DNA of 6,021 nt. Origin: a bacterium (lineage in GTDB: Bacteria; Cyanobacteriota; Sericytochromatia; S15B-MN24; VGJW01). Location: positions 1-6,021 of the forward strand of contig JAJYIO010000184.1 of assembly GCA_021790035.1 (NCBI GenBank), in the 5' to 3' direction. The position numbers were made by a program, and so were the translations under genes. Of this stretch, positions 1-4,938 are shown piece by piece (positions within the stretch are counted from its first letter, which is position 1; each line of letters opens with the position of its first letter). Below the pieces are notes generated by a model. That model saw only the letters and a program-made list of their open reading frames with translations. It had not been told where the DNA came from and ran no database searches.

Positions 1-179
1 TCAACCCCTTCACCCAGGTGGACATGAGCAACACCCGCCAGGCGGGTGGGACGGGCCTGGGACTCAGCATCTGCAAGGCCCTGGTCGAGGCGCACGGGGG
101 CGAGATCGGTGTCACCAGCCAGGAGGCGCACGGAGCGATCTTCTGGTTTACGCTCCCGCTGGGCCCATTTTCAGACTAG
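1..179 (+). CDS. Sensor histidine kinase, C-terminal end (partial at the 5' side)
   Basis: This is the last 59 codons (58 residues and a TAG stop) of a two-component sensor kinase, read in frame from base 3. The visible part is the end of the HATPase_c ATP-binding domain. It has an F-box-like PFTQVD (residues 3-8 of the fragment), then the glycine-rich G2 box GGTGLGLSI that closes the ATP lid, then the usual KALVEAHGGEI helix and a final beta strand (IFWFTLPLG). In this family the domain binds ATP and phosphorylates a conserved histidine located upstream, here outside the window. The sensor domain, the histidine and any partner response regulator cannot be seen, so the signal is unknown. The stop codon overlaps that of the convergent lipoprotein gene. 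The family assignment is very secure from the motifs; a hybrid kinase is excluded on the C-terminal side because the protein ends right after the catalytic domain. Confidence 0.93.
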   Translation, partial: NPFTQVDMSNTRQAGGTGLGLSICKALVEAHGGEIGVTSQEAHGAIFWFTLPLGPFSD

Positions 180-439
180 TCGGCCGCCGGGAGAGGCACC
201 TGCGGCACGGGCCTGGTCTGGCCTTGCGGCGCCTGTCCAGCCGAACCCTGACTCTGGGCCGGAGGGACTGGCGCGTTGTGGGGGACCGCCCCGTCCAGAC
301 TGGCAGGGTCGGTCGATGCCTTCAGGTTGCCCTGGGCCCCGAGGAACACGGTGATGGCGGCATCGTCGGCCACGTTGACGGCCGTGGCGCAGCCCGACAG
401 CATCATGGCGGCGCCGACGAACAAAGCCAGCTTCCTCAT
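176..439 (-). CDS. Small proline/glutamine-rich lipoprotein of unknown function
   Basis: An 87-residue protein with a classical lipoprotein signal peptide: Met-Arg-Lys, a hydrophobic stretch (residues 4-14), and the lipobox LSGC with the lipidated cysteine at residue 17. The mature part has a short region (about 18-44) containing ADDAAITVFLGAQGN, followed by a low-complexity tail (about 45-87) rich in Pro, Gln and Ala that is probably disordered. I do not recognise the family and assign no function; the export signal says it is membrane-anchored and faces the periplasm. The ATG at 437-439 is preferred because the signal peptide begins there; GGGGAGG (451-457) lies 11 nt upstream and an AGGAG directly abuts the ATG. 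An in-frame ATG at 485-487 would add 16 residues before the signal peptide and is less likely. The gene lies 157 nt after the RND permease on the same strand, so it could be the last gene of the efflux operon or have its own promoter. Confidence 0.78.
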   Translation of the reverse strand: MRKLALFVGAAMMLSGCATAVNVADDAAITVFLGAQGNLKASTDPASLDGAVPHNAPVPPAQSQGSAGQAPQGQTRPVPQVPLPAAD

Positions 440-492
440 CTCCTGCGCATCCTCCCCGGCTACGAGCCTTAACCTGTCTATCGCCATCTCTT

Positions 493-506
493 GGCAAGAA
501 CTTGCC
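493..506. promoter_or_regulatory. Perfect inverted repeat, possible operator or promoter element for the lipoprotein gene
   Basis: GGCAAG-AA-CTTGCC is a perfect 6-bp inverted repeat with a 2-nt centre, 53 bp upstream of the lipoprotein ATG in the gap between two minus-strand genes. On the minus strand its downstream arm overlaps TTGCCA (492-497), a 5-of-6 match to a sigma70 -35 box. An 18-nt spacer leads to GTTAAG (468-473), which is only a poor -10. The same bases also give GG-N10-GC spacing resembling a sigma54 -24/-12 element (GGGCAAGTTCTTGC). What is seen is the palindrome; a role as operator or promoter is inference from position. The rest of the 440-596 gap shows no gene and no convincing terminator. 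Confidence 0.27.
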
Positions 507-596
507 CGGGCGAGAGAAGCGGCCGGTTCGAGTGCGGGGTCGCGCCGCACGCCGGGGGGAGCGAGGAGGCGCTGGCGGCCGGGCCCCGGAAGCTTG

Positions 597-2162
597 CTAC
601 TTCGCCAGGTTGCCGAGCTCGCCGAAGAGCAGGTCATGGGCCTGCGTCCGAGGGAAGCGCTGGCCGTTCTTCCCGCCGAGGAGCACGTGGTAGACCACGG
701 GAAGGACCAGCAAGAGGAGCAGGAAGGAGAAGCTGAAGCCGCCGATGACGGCAATCGCCAGCGGCTGCTGCATCTGGGCGCCAGCCCCCATTCCGAGGGC
801 CAGCGGCAGGAGCGCGAGGACCGCCGCCAGCGTCGTCATGGCGATGGGACGCATGCGCACCTGGCCGGCCCGTATGAGCGCAGCCTCGAGCGAGAGGCCT
901 CGCGCCCGGAAGTCGTCGACATAGTGCAGGAAGAAGATCGCGTTCTCGGCCACGATGCCCACGATCATCACCATCCCCATCAACGAAGAGATGTTGAGCG
1001 GGGTGCTCGTGATCTTGAGCAGCAAGAGCACGCCAAAGAGGGACAGCACGTCGACCACGAAGACCGACACGGGAATCCGGAAGGAGCCAAACTCGAAGAG
1101 CAGCACCAGGAAGACCAGCACGAGCGCCGTGACCAGCACGGCAAGCAGGCCCTGGAAGGACTTCTGCTGCTCCTGGTAGATGCCGCCGTACTCGAGGTAG
1201 ACCCCCGATGGCAGGCGCAGGTTCTCGGAAAGATCCCTCTTGATGCTGGCCATGCCGCGCCCGAGGCTGACGCCCTCGAGGCGGGCCGTGACCGCGACCA
1301 TCGGCTTGAAGTTCTCGGCATCGAGCTCGTCCGAGCCCGGATCCCGCGTGATGGTGGCGATATCCTTGAGCGCCACCGTCTGCGAGCCGACCGGAATGCG
1401 CAGGTCGCCCAGTGACGCGACGTCGTACTGGCTGGCCCCGGGCAGTTGCACGCGGAGGCCGATCTGCTTCTGGCCCGAGATCATGGTGGTGGCGACGGTG
1501 CCGTTGATGCTCGTCTCGAGGACGTCCTGCACGTCCTGGGCCGACAGGCCATAGCGCCCCGCCAGCAGCGGATCGACGCGGACGCGGATGGTGGGGCCGG
1601 CGACGGTGATCCCGTTGAAGACATCCACCACGCCCTTGATGTTGCCGATCCGGTTGGCGACCTGCTGGGCCACATGCTCGATGGTCGGCACGTTGTCGCC
1701 GAAGACCTTGATCTCGACGGGCTGGGGCACCGAGGTGAGATCGCCGATCAGATCCTCCATCCGCTGGGCGAAGTCGACGTCCAGGCTGGGAAGCTGCCGG
1801 TGGATCTTGACGCGGACGTCGTGAATCACGGCGTCGATGCCCTCGCGGGGGAAGGGCTTGAGCTTGACCAGGAAATCCCCCTGGTTGGCCTCGGTGACGC
1901 CACCGCCGAGTTGCAGGCCCGTGCGGCGGGAGTAGGACTGCACCGCCGGTTCGGCCTGAAGGATGCGCTCGATCTGGCGCAAGAGCCGGTCGGACTCGGC
2001 CAGCGAGGTGCCGGGCGGGGTCTGGTAGTCGATGACGAAGCCCCCCTCGTCCATGTGCGGGAGGAAGCCGCTGCCCAGCGACCGGTAGAGGCCGAAGGCT
2101 CCGATGCCCATCACCGGGAGCAAGATCGCCAGGACCCACGGGCGTGGGATCAGTGCGTGCAT
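597..2162 (-). CDS. RND efflux permease, C-terminal half (split from the N-terminal half by a frameshift)
   Basis: This frame carries the second half of an RND-family proton-driven efflux permease of the inner membrane. Coding similarity begins near 2217, upstream of any start codon; the first ATG in frame is at 2160-2162, giving 521 residues, and that coordinate is used here. Numbered from this Met, TM7 is about 9-30 and ends in the family motif GSGFLPHMDEGGF. The second periplasmic porter/docking region spans about 45-335, with VEIKVFGDN at 149-157 and VDPLLAGRYGLSAQDVQ at 196-212. TM8-TM12 fall at about 338-358, 365-384, 392-414, 439-460 and 466-495. TM10 reads VAENAI, with Glu406 where AcrB has Lys940; residues equivalent to AcrB Arg971 and Thr978 (Arg436, Thr443) are present. 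No good ribosome-binding site precedes the ATG, which overlaps the stop of the upstream half by 13 nt. It is most simply the 3' part of one gene with 2150-3766; the substrate (drug, lipid or metal) cannot be read from the sequence. Confidence 0.85.
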   Translation of the reverse strand: MHALIPRPWVLAILLPVMGIGAFGLYRSLGSGFLPHMDEGGFVIDYQTPPGTSLAESDRLLRQIERILQAEPAVQSYSRRTGLQLGGGVTEANQGDFLVKLKPFPREGIDAVIHDVRVKIHRQLPSLDVDFAQRMEDLIGDLTSVPQPVEIKVFGDNVPTIEHVAQQVANRIGNIKGVVDVFNGITVAGPTIRVRVDPLLAGRYGLSAQDVQDVLETSINGTVATTMISGQKQIGLRVQLPGASQYDVASLGDLRIPVGSQTVALKDIATITRDPGSDELDAENFKPMVAVTARLEGVSLGRGMASIKRDLSENLRLPSGVYLEYGGIYQEQQKSFQGLLAVLVTALVLVFLVLLFEFGSFRIPVSVFVVDVLSLFGVLLLLKITSTPLNISSLMGMVMIVGIVAENAIFFLHYVDDFRARGLSLEAALIRAGQVRMRPIAMTTLAAVLALLPLALGMGAGAQMQQPLAIAVIGGFSFSFLLLLLVLPVVYHVLLGGKNGQRFPRTQAHDLLFGELGNLAK

Positions 2163-3766
2163 GAGACGCCGGTAAAGCCCGTTGAGCCCCGTATCGGAGG
2201 GCCCGGAAGCGTCCGGGGACGGATGCGGGTGAGCGGGATCGACCCCGAGATCTCCGCCGACAGGTAGCGTCCGGCGAGGATCGGGATGACGCCGATGGCA
2301 ACGAGCAGCGAGACGAACAAGGCGATCGCCATCGTGAGTGACAGCGAGCGGAAGAAGGCGCCCGTCACGCCCGACAGGAAGGCCAGCGGCACGAACACCA
2401 CGAGGCTGGTCATGCTCGATCCGACGAACGCCCAGATGATCTCCTTGAGGGAGCGATCGACGGCCGCGCTCGGGTGCGGAGCGCCGAGCTCGAGGTGGCG
2501 CGCGATGTTCTCGACCATGACGATGGCGTCGTCGAGGATCAGCCCGATGCTCGCCGCGATGCCGCCCAGCGTCATGATGTTGAAGCTCATGCCGAGCAAG
2601 CGCATGGCCAGGACCGTGATGGAGACCGTCACGGGCACGGTGGCCGCCGCCAGGAGCGTCAGCTTGGCCTTGCGGAGGAACAGGTAGAGCACGATGACGC
2701 CGAGGACGACGCCGATGAGGATGCTGTCTCGCACGCTCGCGGCGGCCTCGGTGATGAGGTCGGCCTGGTTGTAGTACTCGTGGATCATCACCCCGGGCGG
2801 GAGATGGCTCTTGAACCTGGCCAGGGCCTGGCGAATCGCGGCTGCGATGTCGACGGTGTTGCTGCCAGGCTGCTGGTAGATGTTGACCAGGACCGCGTCG
2901 CGGCCATCCGCCGTGACGCGGATCCACTGCGGGGTGACGCTTGGCTCGATGCGTGCGACATCGCGGAGAAAGACCGGCTGGCCATCAAGATCGGCGACGA
3001 CCGTGTCGCCGACCTGCGAGATCGAGCTGTAGCGACCGTCCGTCTCGAGCAGGTCGAGCTGGTAGTCGGATTCGATCTTGCCGGCGGCCTCGAGGATGTT
3101 GGCCGAGGCCAGCGCGGCGGTCACCTGCTGCAGCGTGACGTGGCGAGCCGCCAGGCGATCGGGAAGGATGTGGATGCCGATCTCGCCGTTCTCGCCGCCC
3201 ATGATCTTGATCTGCGAGACCCCGGGCACGCGTGAGAAGACCGGCCGCAGCGTGAATCGCGCCATGTCGCGCAGCTGAACCGGCGAGAGGGTCTTGGAGG
3301 TCAGGCTGTAGCCGATCACCGAGACGATCGACGGATCCATGCGGCGAACCTGGATCTGGGTGTCGGGCGGGAGCTGGGACCGCACCGAGTTGACCGCCGC
3401 CTGCGCGAGCAGCAGGGCCTCCAGCATGTTGGTGTGCCAGCTGAAGTTCAGATCGACATCGCAGGAGCCCCGGCTGGTGACGGTACGCACGACCCGCACG
3501 CCCGGCAGGCCGGCCACGGCCTCGGACACCGGTCGCGTGACCAGCACGTTGGTCGTGGATGCCGGCAGATCCCCCGCGTCCACGTTGATCACGACCCGGG
3601 GGAATGTGATGGAGGGCAGGAGAGACACCGGCAGCGAGAAGCCCGACGCGATGCCTGCCACGGTCAGCAGGATGACCAGAAAGAGCACGGCCTTGCGCTT
3701 GCGCAACAAGAAGGAGTAAAGGCCGCTGGCGGGCCGCTGGAAGGCGTCGATCCGGGTGGTGGCCAC
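2150..3766 (-). CDS. RND efflux permease, N-terminal half (runs out of frame after TM6)
   Basis: The first half of the RND permease, 538 residues as read, of which about the last 20-30 are out-of-frame tail ending at TGA (2150-2152). A basic N-terminus (LLRKRK, 20-25) precedes TM1 (about 26-46). Then come FSLPVSLLPSITFPRV, typical of the start of the first porter domain, the periplasmic region (about 50-345), and TM2-TM6 (about 346-365, 369-391, 397-420, 443-468, 477-500). TM4 has the paired aspartates of hydrophobe-type RND pumps, LDDAIVMVEN, with Asp412-Asp413 encoded at 2528-2533 (AcrB Asp407/Asp408), which take part in proton translocation. The start is the GTG at 3764-3766, 2 nt after the adaptor stop, with GGCAGG five bases upstream; no in-frame ATG is available nearby. 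Joined with the other half the gene would encode about 1,056 residues, normal for RND permeases. Alone, this product would have only six of the twelve membrane helices. Confidence 0.88.
   Translation of the reverse strand: MATTRIDAFQRPASGLYSFLLRKRKAVLFLVILLTVAGIASGFSLPVSLLPSITFPRVVINVDAGDLPASTTNVLVTRPVSEAVAGLPGVRVVRTVTSRGSCDVDLNFSWHTNMLEALLLAQAAVNSVRSQLPPDTQIQVRRMDPSIVSVIGYSLTSKTLSPVQLRDMARFTLRPVFSRVPGVSQIKIMGGENGEIGIHILPDRLAARHVTLQQVTAALASANILEAAGKIESDYQLDLLETDGRYSSISQVGDTVVADLDGQPVFLRDVARIEPSVTPQWIRVTADGRDAVLVNIYQQPGSNTVDIAAAIRQALARFKSHLPPGVMIHEYYNQADLITEAAASVRDSILIGVVLGVIVLYLFLRKAKLTLLAAATVPVTVSITVLAMRLLGMSFNIMTLGGIAASIGLILDDAIVMVENIARHLELGAPHPSAAVDRSLKEIIWAFVGSSMTSLVVFVPLAFLSGVTGAFFRSLSLTMAIALFVSLLVAIGVIPILAGRYLSAEISGSIPLTRIRPRTLPGPPIRGSTGFTGVSCTH
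2198..2246 (-). other. Frameshift zone inside the RND permease gene
   Basis: Reading on the minus strand, permease similarity leaves one frame after the end of TM6 (LAGRYLSAEI) and resumes in the -1 frame before TM7 (LNGLYRRLMHAL). One base is therefore missing, or two are extra, relative to an intact gene. Candidate spots are two four-base runs, CCCC on the plus strand at 2243-2246 and GGGG at 2215-2218; restoring a fifth base in either joins the frames. GC-rich third positions persist in the upstream frame to about 2221 and then favour the downstream frame, which points to the 2215-2218 run. A 6-bp hairpin (CCCGGA-CGCT-TCCGGG, 2202-2217) and a formal X-XXY-YYZ slippery heptamer (G-GGC-CCT, 2198-2204, in the correct phase) lie in the same place. 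A sequencing or assembly indel, a true mutation, or programmed slippage are all possible; I rank them in that order. Confidence 0.85.
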
Positions 3767-3768
3767 GA

Positions 3769-4938
3769 TTACCTGCCCGACGGCGAAGCCGCCGTCACCG
3801 TGATGGGAGCGCCATCTGAGAGCTCGTACGATCCGGTAGTCACCACCTCCTGTCCGGGCGCCAGGTTGCCGGTCAGTGCCACGAGATCGCCGTACCGGCC
3901 GCGCGGCCGGACGCTCACCGCCATGGCCTTGCCGCCCGAGACGCGGTAGACCTTGTCGCCATCGTCCCGGTGGACCAGGGCGGAGGATGGCACGACCAGG
4001 CTGTCCTCCTGGCCCACGGTGATGTCGGCGACCAGGAACCTCCCGATGCCGAGGAACGCCGGCGAAGAAGGAAGCGCGGCGTCGGCCTCGCCGAGCTGGG
4101 TCTTCGGGTCGAGGGTCGCTGCGACCCGGGTGATGCGGGCCTCGAAGGAGCCCCTGGAACCCGGGGCGTGCAGGACCACGTCCTGGCCGGTCTGCACGCG
4201 GGCGAGATCCTGGGGCTCGATCTGGAGGCGGGCCATCAGGAAGCGGGGATCGGCGATTGTCACCAGGTCCGCACCCGGCGTCGTCACCTGCCCCACGGTC
4301 GCTGATACGCGGACGACCACCCCCGACATCGGAGCGCACAGGTGGGTGTTGGCCTCCATCTGCGACAGCGCGGCCTTGGCGGCGCGTTCCTGCGCAGCGG
4401 CAAGCTGGTACTGGGTCTGCGCCTGGTCGGCATTGACCCTGGGCTCGACGCCCCCCCGGACCAGAGCCTCCTCGCGCAGCATGGTGCTCCGGGCCGAGGC
4501 CAGCTCGATGACGGACTGCTGGTACGCGGCCTTGGCCTGCGGATCCTCGGCGAGCTGGACGAGGAGCTGGCCGCGCCGGACCGTGTCGCCCACCCGGACG
4601 CTCACGGCCATGATGCTCTGGGCCTCGGTCGAGGCCACGTGGCTGACGTGCCGCGGATCGGCGACGATGATCGCCTGGGCCTGGATCCGCTTGGGCTCGA
4701 GATGACGCGCCACCACGGCGCCCTGCACCTGGGCGGGCGGCTGGGCGTCCGCGTCGTCGCTCGCCCGGGTGGCGTGGTGGCAACCCGCCAGCACCAGGCT
4801 GACCGCGCCGACCACCAGGGCCAGGGCGCCCGGACGCATCACGGCCGCAGGGAACCGCGGCGCATGACCGTCGAGCGATCCGGGGCTCGACCGGTCCGGA
4901 CGAAAAGGGGAGGGGGCGTATCTGGACATTGGCTTCAT
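3769..4938 (-). CDS. Periplasmic adaptor (membrane fusion) subunit of RND efflux pump, lipoprotein
   Basis: A 389-residue HlyD/AcrA-type adaptor linking the inner-membrane permease to the outer-membrane channel. A lipoprotein signal ends in the lipobox LAGC with the lipidated cysteine at residue 53. The first lipoyl half-motif is at about 98-130 (VGDTVRRGQLLVQL). A short alpha-helical hairpin follows at about 131-196, rich in Ala, Gln and Glu, and then the second lipoyl half (APMSGVVVRVSATVGQVTTPGADL, about 202-225). The beta-barrel domain is at about 232-310 and the membrane-proximal domain runs to the C-terminus (VVPSSALV, 315-322; GLxxGQxVVTTGS-like stretch, 357-370). The ATG at 4936-4938 overlaps the TGA of the outer-membrane factor as ATGA and has GGGAG ten bases upstream, which favours coupled translation from there. 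That start leaves 33 residues before the hydrophobic signal core, so the in-frame ATG at 4837-4839 (MRPGALALVVGAV) is a real alternative, although no ribosome-binding site is obvious before it. No metal-binding Met cluster like that of CusB was seen. Confidence 0.92.
   Translation of the reverse strand: MKPMSRYAPSPFRPDRSSPGSLDGHAPRFPAAVMRPGALALVVGAVSLVLAGCHHATRASDDADAQPPAQVQGAVVARHLEPKRIQAQAIIVADPRHVSHVASTEAQSIMAVSVRVGDTVRRGQLLVQLAEDPQAKAAYQQSVIELASARSTMLREEALVRGGVEPRVNADQAQTQYQLAAAQERAAKAALSQMEANTHLCAPMSGVVVRVSATVGQVTTPGADLVTIADPRFLMARLQIEPQDLARVQTGQDVVLHAPGSRGSFEARITRVAATLDPKTQLGEADAALPSSPAFLGIGRFLVADITVGQEDSLVVPSSALVHRDDGDKVYRVSGGKAMAVSVRPRGRYGDLVALTGNLAPGQEVVTTGSYELSDGAPITVTAASPSGR
3772..3777 (-). 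promoter_or_regulatory. Ribosome-binding site for the RND permease GTG start
   Basis: GGCAGG on the minus strand ends five bases before the GTG at 3764-3766. It lies within the last codons of the adaptor gene, and the TAA stop sits between it and the start, so ribosomes finishing the adaptor can begin the permease. It supports choosing this GTG, since there is no in-frame ATG close by. Confidence 0.5.

Noticed and set aside
440..487. Longer lipoprotein start at the ATG 485-487
   Set aside because: It would place 16 charged residues before an already complete signal peptide, with no better ribosome-binding site.
532..550. Hairpin GTGCGG/CCGCAC after the permease stop as a terminator
   Set aside because: The stem is only 6 bp with a 7-nt loop, and no T-run follows on the minus strand, so it does not meet the pattern of an intrinsic terminator.
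276..1415. Long plus-strand ORF of 379 codons opposite the permease and the gap
   Set aside because: It is antisense to a well-supported RND coding frame, has a low-complexity His/Gln/Glu/Arg-rich translation with no domain, and is typical of shadow frames in GC-rich DNA. The plus-strand ORFs at 1446-2267 and 2474-3235 are rejected for the same reason.
2247..2927. Upstream extension of the C-terminal permease frame
   Set aside because: This stretch translates to Arg/His/Pro-rich sequence without similarity, while the other minus frame there encodes TM1-TM6 features of the permease. It is open only by chance.
3767..4783. Upstream extension of the N-terminal permease frame into the adaptor gene
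   Set aside because: The adaptor occupies this region in another frame with clear lipoyl and lipobox motifs; the extension is Arg/Gly/Pro-rich noise.
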